Source: Halobellus litoreus
GTDB lineage: Archaea; Halobacteriota; Halobacteria; Halobacteriales; Haloferacaceae
Reading direction: 5' to 3'
NCBI RefSeq assembly: GCF_024464595.1
Contig: NZ_JANHAW010000004.1
Location: forward strand, 62,001-126,000
DNA length: 64,000 nucleotides
Part shown: positions 37,828 through 48,358 of the stretch, in pieces
How positions within the stretch are numbered: the first letter of the stretch is position 1
How the letters are laid out: each line of letters opens with the position of its first letter
The notes under the pieces: model-generated
Databases searched by the model: none
What the model was told of the DNA's origin: nothing
The model's input: the letters and a program-made list of their open reading frames with translations, nothing else
Position numbers and translations under genes: made by a program

Positions 37828-38642
37828 ACTTCCACCTCCTCAGGTGCGGTCTTCTCAAACGTTTCGTCGAACAGGTCGGCAATCTCGTTGAACAGGTCGC
37901 GTGCATCCTCGACGCGCTGGTTCTCCTTGCCGAAGCCGAAGACGGATACCCCCTCGCCGATCGACTGGGAGAGGTCGGTCCGCTTCGGAATCTCGAACAC
38001 TGGGAGGGAGTACGCCGATTTAATCTCCTCGATGGTATTGCGGTGCTCGGAATTCTGCTCGACACGGTTACAGACAATCGCGAGCCGATTGATGTCTCCA
38101 TACGCCGGTTCGAGGGAGCTCAGCTGCTTCGCGAAAATCTGGAGACTGTTGGCGTTGAGCTTCTCGGGAATGACGGGGATGACGACGTTACCGGTCGCGA
38201 CCAGGGCGTTGTCGGTGAGGACGTTCAGGGATGGCGGCGTGTCGACGATGATGTAGTCGTAGTCCTTTTCGAGCTCGTCGAGAGTCATCTCCAACCGTTC
38301 GCGACTCTTCGGCGCCTCAAGCAGCGTCTGGATGTTCTTGTTGTTCGCGAGCTTCTCGCTGGCGGGAAGAATGTCGAATTCCTCGTGCTCGACGATGATG
38401 TCGTTCACCGACTCCATCTGATCGAAGTCGAGAACGTCGAACAGCGTTGTGCGGTCGGTGTCGTAGTACAGATCGTTGTAGCCCAGCGAGCAGGTGAGTC
38501 CTCCGTGATAGTCGATATCGACCAGGAGAACGTCGTGGCCTCGGGCGGCGAGTGCGCCGCCAGTATGAATGACGTCGGTTGTTTTCCCCGCGCCGCCTTT
38601 CTGATTCGCCACCGTGATTCGTGCGGTATTGGTGTCGGTCAT
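37824..38642 (-). CDS. parA: ParA/Soj-family partition ATPase
   Basis: 272 aa. The deviant Walker A is NQKGGAGKTTDVIHTGGALA near residue 13, Walker A' is LLVDIDYHGGLTCSLG near 40, and Walker B is DYIIVDTPPSLNVLTDNAL near 128. It drives segregation of the replicon through nucleotide-dependent DNA binding with its partner encoded by the overlapping downstream gene. The upstream 300 bp contain iteron-like repeats, the probable operator/centromere. It supports a plasmid or secondary-chromosome identity for this window. Confidence 0.93.
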   Translation of the reverse strand: MTDTNTARITVANQKGGAGKTTDVIHTGGALAARGHDVLLVDIDYHGGLTCSLGYNDLYYDTDRTTLFDVLDFDQMESVNDIIVEHEEFDILPASEKLANNKNIQTLLEAPKSRERLEMTLDELEKDYDYIIVDTPPSLNVLTDNALVATGNVVIPVIPEKLNANSLQIFAKQLSSLEPAYGDINRLAIVCNRVEQNSEHRNTIEEIKSAYSLPVFEIPKRTDLSQSIGEGVSVFGFGKENQRVEDARDLFNEIADLFDETFEKTAPEEVEV

Positions 38643-38940
38643 TATCTTCGTTTCTCTCGTTATGTTCGTTTCGTTCGTTTTGGTAGTTTAGTTCGGTGCG
38701 TTCAGTGAGGGTGTTTCACTCGGTGAGAGGATTACTACGATGTTAAAACCAACTGTTCGTTCCACTCGTTGAAGAAGTTTCGTTCATTTTCATCATATTG
38801 TTCGTTTCTCTCGTTTTCTTCGTTTCGTTCACCAAGCACTCTGTTCCAGCATCGGTTCGGCTCGTTCCAGTAAATTCATTCATTACTCGAAATACTCTCG
38901 TTGCGTTCGTTTCGTTCGTTCTATTCGTTTCTCGAAGGGT
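38643..38940. repeat. TTCGTT-rich iterons upstream of parA (candidate centromere/operator)
   Basis: Three related blocks of about 35-40 bp at 38646-38683, 38798-38832 and 38895-38935 are built from TTCGTT/CTCGTT units, with cores such as GTTCGTTTCGTTCGTT and TTCGTTTCTCTCGTT. Similar units recur inside the parA-partner coding sequence (37654-37687). Spacing between blocks is irregular (about 150 and 100 bp). No gene occupies this stretch. The position is typical for a par operator/centromere. Confidence 0.65.
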
Positions 38941-38998
38941 GCCACCAAGAGCTTGTCCTGACCTATCGCAAGGTGGGTGAATTGGCGAAAACAGAGGC

Positions 38999-41900
38999 TT
39001 AATCCACCAAATCCACCATTGACCGTAGTTCAGATTCCATCTCCGTCATCTGATCCGACACCCAATGGAACCGCTCCTCTATCCCCTCGTCAGTAAACCG
39101 GAGTGAAGCTCGTACGTCACGATTCCGGTCATATTGGAGGAGTGCGAGAGCGTACGCGAGCATCTGCGGTCGATAGTGTTCCGCGAGCTCATCCGATGTC
39201 GTAGCTGAGAGGTCGTTGGTCTTGTAGTCGATAATGTGGAATGCATCCGGCGTGACGAGCAGCCGGTCGATATCACCGACAATCCGCGACTCATCGATTC
39301 GAGCGACAACAGAGTACTCGTCATAAACCTCCTGAAGTTGGGTATCGGACTCGATGTGATCAACAAATTCGACTGCATCAGCAGCGTGGTTGACAGCATC
39401 ACGGAGGTCCGATTCTGTCGGCTCCTCACCAGCCATCTGACTCAAACGGCGGATCAGGGTGGGCCACTCGTCTCTCGGTGGACGAAGTTCGTTGATCCGG
39501 TGGACGACCGTCCCAAACGTCGTTGGACTCAGGCCGGCCGACTCCTCACGTTGAGAGTAACTGTGACCGTCTGGAGACGCATCCGCCACCGCATTCACGA
39601 GGGTCGTAGCCGCGATCCGTTTCGCCGGCGCTAGCGACGGCGGTGACGGAATCGATATCTCCAGCGCTGAATCAACAGCGTCGTCGGCGGTGTACCAGTC
39701 TACTGGGCGCGGCGGCCTGCGAACAGTATAGCTAGCCCCATCTATCTCGCCGCGGGCCTGTCCGTCACGAACCGCCTCGGCGACGAGTGCTCCGTCGAGG
39801 AGGGCTGGCTGTAACCAGTCGCGCCACCGGTCTGCGTCGTCGAAGGCTGCAGGCTCGCCGAGTTCGATTGTACCGGACTCGTCGATGTCGTGCGTGCCGC
39901 AGAGAAGGAGGTGATCCCGCGTTCGTGTACACGCTACGTAGAGGAGGCGTTTTGACTCCGCCCGCTCCTGTGGACGCGATCGTCGGTCAGCGTACTCGTG
40001 GACGGCCGTCTTCTCGATGGAGAACGCATCATCCGGATTCGGCCCACCAACCGCCGGCACCGGCGGCGCGTCATCAGTTCCGTCCACGAGTCGAACATAG
40101 CCATGGTCGTCGACGGAGCGACCGAAGTTGAGGTCACTCCCGAGATCGGGGACGGTGACAATCGGGAACTCGAGTCCCTTCGCAGAATGGATCGTCATAA
40201 TCCGGACGCCCTCGACGTCACCCGGAATATCTGCCTCCCCCTCACGAGGGTCGATCTCGGCTTGGCGGTCGATCCGGTGGAGCAACCCGGCAGCTGTGTG
40301 AACACCGTTCTCGCTCCAGGTACGGACCTGGTCGCGGAACTTCTCGACGTTCGCGACGGCCTGTCGACCGCGTTCGTCAGCACTCACACTCGCCAGATAC
40401 CCCGTGTCGTCGATCACCCGGGACAGCAGGCGGTTCCACGGGAGGACCTCATCTTCGGACGGCGTCGCACAGCCGCTGAGGATCCGCCACGTTGTGAGGA
40501 GGTCGAAAGCGTCCGCGAGCTGTGGATCGTCCGTCTCGGCGAGCGCGTCCCACACAGAATCTGCCTCTGCGACCGCCGGTGCGAGACGATCATCCGCGAA
40601 TCCGAACAGCGGCGACCGAAGCACCCCGTAGAGGGAGACGTCGTCCTGTGGATCACCGAGTACTCGAAGCAGGTTCGTGAGCGCCTGGACCTCAGGCGTA
40701 TCGTAGAACCCGACGCCACCGACGACAGTGTAGGGGATGTCGTACTCCTCGAGAGCGCGCTGATACCGATCCAGATGAGTTCGCCGGCGGAGGAGGATTG
40801 CCGTGTCGTCCGGCGTAGCGTCACGATGAGCACCTGTGTCGGGGTCTTGGACTTGCGGCGGATCGTCGAACAGGTGGGTCAGTCGAGCAGCGAGCGCTTG
40901 CGCTTCGGCCTCGATGGTGTGGTCGAGCGCGCCTTCGGCGACCGGATGGTCGTCGCCGAAGAGCTCCGCTGCCGTATCGGCGTCGTCGGGGACAGCGAGA
41001 TACTCGACACTCCCGGTCAGTCCCTCGATGTCCTCGATACGGTCGCGTTGTGTGGTCAACTCCTGCGGTGGCGCTTCGTGGGGTTCGTGGCTGTCACCCT
41101 CCGACTGGAACAGGTACTCGAAGAGTTCGTTCAGGAACGACAGCGGCTCGTCCAGCGTCCGGAAGTTCCCGGAGAGTTCGAGCGCGGTCGGACTCTCGGC
41201 ATCGCTGCCGGGAACGTCGTCAACCCCACGGGTCTCGTTGACGGTCTGGAGTTCTCTGCGCGCATCCCCGAACGTCGTCACGTCTGCACCACGGAATCCG
41301 TAGATACTCTGTTTCTCGTCGCCGACCAGGAAGACGTTCGACGCCGTCTGCTCGTCGACGCCCGTGAGGAGCTTGACTAACTCCCACTGGCGCGGGTCCG
41401 TGTCCTGGAACTCGTCGACCATCACGGCCGCAAACTGGTCTTGAAGCCGCTCCGTGACGGCATCGTTAGCTCGCAAGAACTCGAGCGTCGTCTCGATAAC
41501 GTCGGGAAAGTCGAGTGTATCCCGACGGTCCTTCTCGTCGGTGTAGGTTGCGAGGACGTCGTCGAAGACCCGCATCAGAGCCAGCGCGTAGTGAGCGCTA
41601 TTTTCTTCCAGTTCCCCCGGCGTCGTCTCGACCGCATCCGCGTGCGGTTCGACGGCATCGATGACCGTGTCGATGGCGTCTTTCAGGTCGTCATAGACGT
41701 CACCGTACTCACCCCAATCGTCCCGGTCACCGACGACGTACCCCGAACTGCTGTACAGGCCACCGTTCTTCTTCTCACAGGCCTCGTACAGCTCGAGGAT
41801 TGCCCACTGACAGTCGCGGGAATCGCTTTCCTCAGGGTCGTCTGGGAGTGTCGTCGCGACCTCGGTGAAGGTCCGGTAGGCCCGAAGGCCGTCCTCGTCA

Positions 41901-42628
41901 GCGATAGCGCCCTCGCGGTCAACGCGACCTGCGACCGTGCGTAGATGCTCAAGGAGTCCGTCCGCATACAGCGTCTGTCGAGCGTCGGCAACATCGAGAT
42001 CACAAACGACCTCCCAGCAGATATCGACGTAGTCGTCGACCTCGGCGTCACGCCACGCCTCGAGGACGGACTCGCTCTGTGGGCGTTCATCGAGTAATCC
42101 AGCGAGTACATCGACCAACTGGTCGCGACTCCAGAGCTGGGCAAGGAGCTCCACGTCGTCATCGTCCTGGTTGCGTTCGAGGAACTCCGTCACGACTTCG
42201 CGTTGGAGTGTCGCGGCGCCGTCTTCGTCGAGCACGTCGAAGCCGAGCGGAACCGGAGCCTCGACGGCCCGTTCTCGCAAGAGCCGCGTACAGAACGCGT
42301 GAATGGTGTGGACGTAGCCGTCTTCCAGATCGTCGAGGACGTTTCGCCAACGGTGGTAGGCCTCTGGTGAGTCGACAGCTTCGAGCCGATCGTACACTTC
42401 CTCCCGAACGCGCTCGGTCAGTTCGGCAGCAGCCTTTCGCGTGAAGGTGATCGTGACGATGTTCTCCGGTGTGAGTGACGGGTTCTCGGCCAGTATCGTC
42501 ACGTACCGCTCGGTGAGAGTTGTCGTTTTCCCCGTCCCAGCGCCGGCAGTGATCGCGACGTTCCGGCCCTGGACGAGCGCATCCTCCTGTTCCTCCGTGA
42601 GCTGAATCTCCTCCGGTTCCTCAGTCAT
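38999..42628 (-). CDS. AddA-like UvrD/Rep helicase with C-terminal PD-(D/E)XK nuclease
   Basis: 1209 aa. Motif I is AITAGAGTGKTTTLTERY near residue 30, motif II is VMVDEFQDTDPRQWEL near 400, motif III-type DEKQSIYGFRGADVTTF near 430, and motif V/VI region MTIHSAKGLEFPIVTVPDLG near 835 plus KRLLYVACTRTRDHLLL near 915. The nuclease signature GDIDRLLVTPDAFHIIDYKT (D...DYK) is near 1125. AddAB complexes unwind and resect DNA breaks and degrade foreign linear DNA. The partner gene is upstream on the same strand (43955-47155), now separated by a TnpB element. Confidence 0.92.
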   Translation of the reverse strand: MTEEPEEIQLTEEQEDALVQGRNVAITAGAGTGKTTTLTERYVTILAENPSLTPENIVTITFTRKAAAELTERVREEVYDRLEAVDSPEAYHRWRNVLDDLEDGYVHTIHAFCTRLLRERAVEAPVPLGFDVLDEDGAATLQREVVTEFLERNQDDDDVELLAQLWSRDQLVDVLAGLLDERPQSESVLEAWRDAEVDDYVDICWEVVCDLDVADARQTLYADGLLEHLRTVAGRVDREGAIADEDGLRAYRTFTEVATTLPDDPEESDSRDCQWAILELYEACEKKNGGLYSSSGYVVGDRDDWGEYGDVYDDLKDAIDTVIDAVEPHADAVETTPGELEENSAHYALALMRVFDDVLATYTDEKDRRDTLDFPDVIETTLEFLRANDAVTERLQDQFAAVMVDEFQDTDPRQWELVKLLTGVDEQTASNVFLVGDEKQSIYGFRGADVTTFGDARRELQTVNETRGVDDVPGSDAESPTALELSGNFRTLDEPLSFLNELFEYLFQSEGDSHEPHEAPPQELTTQRDRIEDIEGLTGSVEYLAVPDDADTAAELFGDDHPVAEGALDHTIEAEAQALAARLTHLFDDPPQVQDPDTGAHRDATPDDTAILLRRRTHLDRYQRALEEYDIPYTVVGGVGFYDTPEVQALTNLLRVLGDPQDDVSLYGVLRSPLFGFADDRLAPAVAEADSVWDALAETDDPQLADAFDLLTTWRILSGCATPSEDEVLPWNRLLSRVIDDTGYLASVSADERGRQAVANVEKFRDQVRTWSENGVHTAAGLLHRIDRQAEIDPREGEADIPGDVEGVRIMTIHSAKGLEFPIVTVPDLGSDLNFGRSVDDHGYVRLVDGTDDAPPVPAVGGPNPDDAFSIEKTAVHEYADRRSRPQERAESKRLLYVACTRTRDHLLLCGTHDIDESGTIELGEPAAFDDADRWRDWLQPALLDGALVAEAVRDGQARGEIDGASYTVRRPPRPVDWYTADDAVDSALEISIPSPPSLAPAKRIAATTLVNAVADASPDGHSYSQREESAGLSPTTFGTVVHRINELRPPRDEWPTLIRRLSQMAGEEPTESDLRDAVNHAADAVEFVDHIESDTQLQEVYDEYSVVARIDESRIVGDIDRLLVTPDAFHIIDYKTNDLSATTSDELAEHYRPQMLAYALALLQYDRNRDVRASLRFTDEGIEERFHWVSDQMTEMESELRSMVDLVD

Positions 42629-42728
42629 AGATTAAGGGAGGGAGAGGCAGCCGATCACCAGTCATATTGCTCTACCATTTTCTTGCTGGACCGTATTTCT
42701 TATTCATCATTAAGTCACACCTGGAAGT

Positions 42729-43958
42729 ATGGAGGTCCGCCGAACCGTCCAAGTCAAGCTTGATGTGACCGACGAGCAGGCCGGCCTCCTGCACGAGACG
42801 ATTGACGAGTTCCTGTGGGCAGCGAACTACGTCGTGGACGCAGTATGGGATGGGGAATGGGCTGAGACTCGCTCATCTGTCCTACACGAGCAAACGTACG
42901 ACGACGTACGCGAACAGACGCGCCTTCACAGTAACCACGTCCAATCAGCCCGTGACTGTGCTATCGACGCGATGCAAAGTGTGGTTGGCAAGTGGTCCAA
43001 AGGTGAGTACGCCTCGTTGCCGACATTCACCTCACGATTTTGTGATTACAATCAGCGCAACGCCACGTTCCACAACGACCACGCTTCGTTGTCCACCGTC
43101 GACGGGCGCATCAAGGCCGACTATGTTCTCCCTGACGAGGACCGAGACACTCCTCACACAGAGTACTTACAAGACGACGAGTGGGAACAGACCGGCGCAA
43201 CACTCCACTACCGGCGCGGTGACTTCTACCTCCACATCCGAACAAAGGCAGATGTGGAAACCCCCGAACCCGACGAGAACGGAACGGTTCTCGGTGTGGA
43301 CCTCGGGGTCGAGAATATCGCCGTCACCTCGACTGGCGTCTTCTGGTCTGCTGACGAGCTGAACCATTGGCGACGGGAGTACGTTAAGCGTCAAAAATCT
43401 CTCCAGGAGTGTGGAACGAGGTGGGCCCACGAAAGCGTCCAAGCGGTCGGCCGAAAGAAGACGGGACGGTTCGAACAATTACTTCATCGCGTGGCAAACG
43501 AGCTACTCGAAGAAGCGATCTCGAACGGTTGTACGGTAATTGCGTTCGAGAATCTGACCGACATCAGAGATCGTATTCCAAAGGCCCGACGGTTTCACGA
43601 GTGGGCATTCCGTCAGTTGACCAGCTACGTCTCGTATAAAGCCGAGGAACACAGCCTGAGTGTTGAGCAGGTAAATCCGAAGAACACATCTCGACGGTGT
43701 TCATCGTGCGGCTTCACTGGCGAGGCAAACCGCCCATCGCAGGACACCTTTCGCTGTCAGTCCTGTGGATATGAGAACCACGCGGATTACAACGCAGCGA
43801 AGAACGTCGGTTACAGACTCCTTCGCAACCAAACCGGAGGCGAGGGAGGCGCACCCGTAGGTGTGCGCTTGAACAGCGGGATGTTGAACGCGAACGGCTT
43901 ACAACCCGTACCAAATTCGGTTAGAGCAGGAGTCCACGCTGAAAGCCAAGTGAGCTAA
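42729..43958 (+). CDS. tnpB: TnpB RNA-guided nuclease inserted between addB and addA
   Basis: 409 aa. RuvC-I is [13 protein letters not shown] near residue 192, RuvC-II is [16 protein letters not shown] near 278, and RuvC-III is [11 protein letters not shown] near 365 after the zinc finger CSSCGF...CQSCG. All catalytic acids are present. It is very similar along its full length to the TnpB at 56563-57792 and of identical length. No tnpA is adjacent. It lies on the opposite strand to the AddAB operon, and its stop codon overlaps the addB stop by 3 bp, so the element's right end may reach into the end of addB. Confidence 0.92.
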   Translation: MEVRRTVQVKLDVTDEQAGLLHETIDEFLWAANYVVDAVWDGEWAETRSSVLHEQTYDDVREQTRLHSNHVQSARDCAIDAMQSVVGKWSKGEYASLPTFTSRFCDYNQRNATFHNDHASLSTVDGRIKADYVLPDEDRDTPHTEYLQDDEWEQTGATLHYRRGDFYLHIRTKADVETPEPDENGTVLGVDLGVENIAVTSTGVFWSADELNHWRREYVKRQKSLQECGTRWAHESVQAVGRKKTGRFEQLLHRVANELLEEAISNGCTVIAFENLTDIRDRIPKARRFHEWAFRQLTSYVSYKAEEHSLSVEQVNPKNTSRRCSSCGFTGEANRPSQDTFRCQSCGYENHADYNAAKNVGYRLLRNQTGGEGGAPVGVRLNSGMLNANGLQPVPNSVRAGVHAESQVS

Positions 43959-46900
43959 TCGTTGGCTGACCTACCGCTCATCACCGCCTCGATATCCTCG
44001 TTGTCGCGAACACGGAGTGGAACATACGCTGCGTCGTCCTCGTAAACCTCGTCAACAAACTCCCGCTTGCGGTGATGGCGGACATCGCACGCCCGACGGT
44101 AGTCACAGTATCGACAGTTCGCTCCGCTGGCCGACAGAAGCGTCGTGTGGAACCGTCCGTTGCCGATCGCCTCGTCGATCTGGCCCAACCACTCCGGAAC
44201 GACATCGTTCAGGAACCGGCGGAGTTCGACCTCTGAATCGAACTTCGATTCGACGCCGCGTGGAACCTTGAGGTCGTTTGGCGGTCGAACCTGATAGTAC
44301 GTCGCCGAGAGCGAGCCCTCCGCGAACAGGTCACCGTCGACGACCTCGGCGGCAGCGAGCAGATAGATGGGGAGCTGGAACTTCGTGCCGCCGGTCGTCT
44401 TCGTCATATACGGTGCTCGCCCAGTCTTGTAGTCGTAGAGCGTGAGCGTCGGTTGCTTGCCGTCTCGGCTCACGTCGACGCGGTCGATGTATCCCCGAAT
44501 CGAGACAGTCGATCCGTCCGGTCGCTCAACTGTGAACGGCCCAGCATCCGAGTCGGGAAGCCCCCCGCCGAACGGAGCCTCGAACAGGTGTGGGCGTCCG
44601 GCGCCGTCCCGCGAGAGTTCGTTGTCGAGGAAGGTAGCGAACAACCCCTGTTCCGGTGCGTCGTGGGGTTTGCTCCCAGCCTCGTACGGAGCACTCTCGC
44701 CATCACCCAAGCCCGCGAACAGCTCCGCCTTCCACCGTTCGTAGAACAGGCCGTCGTACTCGAAGTCAGCATCCCGGAGTTCCTCGACGGCGATCTCGCG
44801 AAGGTGCGTCGCCAGGTCGTCCCGGTTAAAGTCCGTGAGATCGACACCATCCTCGGTCTCGTCCTGCAGATCCGCGAAAAATCGTTCGAGAACGTCGTGA
44901 ACGTACGACCCGGTTTCGAGGGGCGTTGGGACGACCTCAACGTCGTCGGGATCCTCGATTCCGAGCACTTTCTCGGCGTAGAACTTGAACCCACACTCGA
45001 CGTATCGCTCGATCCGACTCGCGCTGTAGGGTTTTCGTTCCGACGGAGGATAGACCTCAGCGACGGTCTCGGGTTCTAACACGCCGTCGTGTTCGGAGAG
45101 GCCAGCCGTTCCCCTGTTGTCCGCACAGTGGAGTCCCCGATCTGTGCGCTTGGTCTGCTCCGGGGAGAAATCACCTCGGTCGCCGGCGAGGCTTACTGCC
45201 GCACGCCGGTCGGACGTTGCAGCGACGTGGCGCTGGAGGTCTTCGCGAGAGCCCACGCGGTCGTCGACGCCGTCTTCGGGTTCGATGCCGGTCACGCGCT
45301 GGAGTTCGTCGAGGATCGGCGACCGGACGACGGCGGATTCGTCGTCGCCCGTCTCTGGTGTGGTGATCGTAAGTTCGTCAACATTCGCGAGCAGCGTCGC
45401 AAAGAGATAGCGCCCCCGGAGGCGCTCGTCGCCGGTGTCGAACCGCGGATGGGCGTCGGTCATCTCCTCGAAGAAGGCCGGGCGTTCCGGCGTCACGGGG
45501 AAGTGCTCGCTCGTCAGTCCCACGAGAAACACCTTCTCGAACGAGCGCATCCGGGCGTCGAGCAACCCCATCACTTCGACGTGACCGCCAGCAGCGCGCT
45601 GCGGAACCCGGATCGGAACACCATCGAACGCACGGGTGAACAGTGCCAACGGGGAGAGATCGCTATTGACCGCCGCCAGCGACTCGAACGAGGAGAGGAC
45701 CTCGTCTACGAGGTCGTAGGCTCGCTGTTCGACGGCTTGCTCGGCGCCGCTGGCGTAGTCCTCCGTCGCCCCCTCCAAGTCGAACCGGTCGTCCAACAGT
45801 CGTCGGAGCGTCTTGGTTGCGCCCTCGACGTCACCCGTTCGGAGCGTCTCTAGCGTTGCCAGTAGGTTCTCGATCAATTCCGTCGCCTCGTCGTCGACGT
45901 CATCGAGCAGGGGTGACACAGAAACCGTGTCGCGCCGGCGAGCAGCTGCCGTGAGAGCGTTGGCTTGGTCGGTATCGACGACGTTGACCAATGGATTTGC
46001 TAACAGGGACGTGAGGTCCTCAGCACGGGGGTCGGGTTCGGCGAGGTTCAGGAGGTCGTGTACAACGCTCCCGGTGAACGTCCGGTTCAGCTGTGAGGCG
46101 GCGGTCGTGACGTGCGGGATGTCGAACGTATCGAACGTGTCCTCGACGTACCCCGAATAGGCCTCGGTCCCGGGGACGACGACAGCCAAGTCGTCGGGAT
46201 CGCGACCATTGGCCAACTCAGTCCGGAGCTCGCGAGCGACGAAGCGAATCTCGCGCTCGGGCGTCGGGAGTTCCCGCCACTGGAGCGCGTCTGGAGCAGG
46301 GACGATGTCGGGATCCGGGCGGTAGAGCGACTCGGTGATCGTTCCAAAGGCCTGCCCTGACTCGTCGACGGGATCGAGTTTTTCTGTCTCAAAGTCAAGT
46401 GCTTCGTAGACCTCCAAGGCGTCCTCCGCAACGGCGTCGACTCCGCTCAGGCCATCCTGGTGGAGTGGCAGAAGTGCGATCATCGGAAGTTCGTCGACGA
46501 GGCGTTCGATGAGGCGGCGTTCGACGGGGCGGAACTCGTGATACCCGGAGAGGACGACGACATCCAGTTCCGGGGAGAGCGCCGATAGTGACTGGTCCGC
46601 CGTTGCGACGGCGTCGAACATCTCTCCTCGAGTACAGACCCACTCATCAACATAGTCAGCATTGAGGTCCTGATAGTGGCGGTACGCGTCGACAGTAGCT
46701 GCCGCGATACGGTCATCGAGGGCGGAGCCCTCGAACTCCGCCGCCAGAGCGTCGGCAGTCTCGACGCCGGCGTCATCGAAGAGTGAGAAACGGCTACTGA
46801 ACGAATCCGCGAGAGCGGCCGAGGCGGGTTCGCCGGCGAGTGCGCCATCTGTTTGGGCTGTCGTTCTGTCGAGCGCGTACTCCGCCAGCCGGCGATTCAA

Positions 46901-47155
46901 CTGCCCGGAGAGGGGTTGAACCGGGCCCTGGAGGTCCTCGTACCAGTCACGAACGACCGCATCGAGCGTCTCGGCACGAAGACGGAGAGGTTCGTGCGAA
47001 GCGGCCCAGCGGTCCTCGACCATACTCCGGCGAGCGTCGTTCCGCGTTATGTAGAGGATTGAACCAAGAAGGTCATCAGCCACCTTGTCCGCCCGTTCAA
47101 AGGCAGCTTGTTCCAAACGTGAATGTCTGGAACCAGTTAGAAGCGTATTATTCAT
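43955..47155 (-). CDS. AddB-like helicase/nuclease subunit with Fe-S cluster motif
   Basis: 1066 aa. It starts [20 protein letters not shown] with a degenerate Walker-A region. [20 protein letters not shown] is a pseudo-helicase segment. The C-terminus has the PD-(D/E)XK nuclease ([20 protein letters not shown] near residue 915) and the four cysteines of an AddB-type 4Fe-4S cluster: one in [10 protein letters not shown] near 725 and three in [14 protein letters not shown] near 1035. It should form a DNA-end-processing complex with the AddA-like protein. The two genes were probably contiguous before the TnpB insertion. Confidence 0.88.
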   Translation of the reverse strand: MNNTLLTGSRHSRLEQAAFERADKVADDLLGSILYITRNDARRSMVEDRWAASHEPLRLRAETLDAVVRDWYEDLQGPVQPLSGQLNRRLAEYALDRTTAQTDGALAGEPASAALADSFSSRFSLFDDAGVETADALAAEFEGSALDDRIAAATVDAYRHYQDLNADYVDEWVCTRGEMFDAVATADQSLSALSPELDVVVLSGYHEFRPVERRLIERLVDELPMIALLPLHQDGLSGVDAVAEDALEVYEALDFETEKLDPVDESGQAFGTITESLYRPDPDIVPAPDALQWRELPTPEREIRFVARELRTELANGRDPDDLAVVVPGTEAYSGYVEDTFDTFDIPHVTTAASQLNRTFTGSVVHDLLNLAEPDPRAEDLTSLLANPLVNVVDTDQANALTAAARRRDTVSVSPLLDDVDDEATELIENLLATLETLRTGDVEGATKTLRRLLDDRFDLEGATEDYASGAEQAVEQRAYDLVDEVLSSFESLAAVNSDLSPLALFTRAFDGVPIRVPQRAAGGHVEVMGLLDARMRSFEKVFLVGLTSEHFPVTPERPAFFEEMTDAHPRFDTGDERLRGRYLFATLLANVDELTITTPETGDDESAVVRSPILDELQRVTGIEPEDGVDDRVGSREDLQRHVAATSDRRAAVSLAGDRGDFSPEQTKRTDRGLHCADNRGTAGLSEHDGVLEPETVAEVYPPSERKPYSASRIERYVECGFKFYAEKVLGIEDPDDVEVVPTPLETGSYVHDVLERFFADLQDETEDGVDLTDFNRDDLATHLREIAVEELRDADFEYDGLFYERWKAELFAGLGDGESAPYEAGSKPHDAPEQGLFATFLDNELSRDGAGRPHLFEAPFGGGLPDSDAGPFTVERPDGSTVSIRGYIDRVDVSRDGKQPTLTLYDYKTGRAPYMTKTTGGTKFQLPIYLLAAAEVVDGDLFAEGSLSATYYQVRPPNDLKVPRGVESKFDSEVELRRFLNDVVPEWLGQIDEAIGNGRFHTTLLSASGANCRYCDYRRACDVRHHRKREFVDEVYEDDAAYVPLRVRDNEDIEAVMSGRSAND

Positions 47156-47290
47156 CGAATACTACTCAACAAGAGGTCCGCCTCACTTCACTTTTGGCGA
47201 GAAAACCGAATTAGCGAGAAATACTCAGCAACACCAAATATGTCAACAGCCCGCTGAAATATATGCTGTTCCAATCGGGCATGGACGAAT

Positions 47291-48244
47291 TTAGAACAGC
47301 TGTTCGCGAATCTCTGTGCAGTTCTCAAGTGTCCGGTTGTCAATCTGTTCGTTGACATCCTCGATGGACGCATCCTTAGATACAATTAAATCAAGGTACT
47401 CTAGGATGAGATCTGCATAGAGTTCGCGAGCACGGATGAGGAACGTGCTAGCAAGGAATTCCTCGTCCTCGACTGTAATCCACTCACCATCGCTCGGTTC
47501 GTCTGGGAGTGTTGTATCCTTATGTACGACCTTGTTACGGTAGTCATACAGTGTTCTGAAGAACTCTCCTATCCGCTTTGACGACCAATTGCGAGCGTTC
47601 TGCTCACCCAGAAGCACTGCCGTCCGAACACCGAGGCGATATCTATTCCCACCAGGGGAGCCACCTTTCAGCACGGTCGTTTCGCAGCCAACGACACAAT
47701 CGACTAATTGATCCTCGAGGGACTCCCGGCTGAACATTCGCTCGAACCGGGCCAGCGGGTTCTGAAACTTGTCATAGCCAGGGGCGATTCGATGTCGATG
47801 ATCCCTCCACAGCCGAGGAATCTCCAAGGCACGATCTTCAGCGATATGCGTTCCTGTCGTCGAACTCAGACACTCGAATTCGAGCTCGAAAGTGACCGGT
47901 GCCGCAATCCCGCGGTACGTTTCCCAGCCCGGAACCACGTTGTAGCCCTTCTCGTATCCAACAGTTCCTAACGGGCAGAGAAGCCGCAGACACCGACGAA
48001 CGCTCGCTGCGAGATACTCGATCACCTCGGTCAGCTGCTGCCAGGGATAGACGTCGGCCGGTGTGACGTCGAAGTCGGGACGTTCCCAGGGGCTGATTTC
48101 GGTGTCATCGATTTCGCGAGCTATCTCTCGATAGGGTCGCCGGCGTCGGAGACCGATTTCTAGTGCTGCGTTCGGGCCGCCTGCATCTCGCAATTCGTCA
48201 CCGAACGACTCCGGGAAGAGATGTTCGACGTCGAGGCCACTCAC
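47291..48244 (-). CDS. HEPN-like (Apea-type) protein of unknown function
   Basis: 317 aa. Residues about 175-260 (FSRESLEDQLVDCVVGCETT, then NRYRLGVRTAVLLG and TLYDYRNKVVHKDTTLP) follow the pattern of HEPN/Apea C-terminal domains, with an R-x4-H in YRNKVVH, the RNase-type signature. The N-terminal 170 residues are unassigned. It lies 135 bp upstream of addB on the same strand and may be co-expressed with the AddAB genes. A defence or stress-RNase role is plausible but inferred. Confidence 0.6.
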   Translation of the reverse strand: MSGLDVEHLFPESFGDELRDAGGPNAALEIGLRRRRPYREIAREIDDTEISPWERPDFDVTPADVYPWQQLTEVIEYLAASVRRCLRLLCPLGTVGYEKGYNVVPGWETYRGIAAPVTFELEFECLSSTTGTHIAEDRALEIPRLWRDHRHRIAPGYDKFQNPLARFERMFSRESLEDQLVDCVVGCETTVLKGGSPGGNRYRLGVRTAVLLGEQNARNWSSKRIGEFFRTLYDYRNKVVHKDTTLPDEPSDGEWITVEDEEFLASTFLIRARELYADLILEYLDLIVSKDASIEDVNEQIDNRTLENCTEIREQLF

Positions 48245-48358
48245 CTGTGTTAGTGAGAGAGTTCTGGGACTTGCGTCTCCAGCGAGATTGAACGAGCTTT
48301 ACTTTCACTATGGATGGCTGATGTTCATATCCGAAGCGAAGGTATGCTAAAGTGGCTG

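Noticed and set aside
38643-38940. CRISPR-like repeats upstream of parA
   Set aside because: Units are short, overlapping TTCGTT variants with no constant repeat/spacer pattern.
39998-41380. Plus-strand open frame of 460 codons
   Set aside because: It is antisense to the AddA-like gene with its full helicase motif set.
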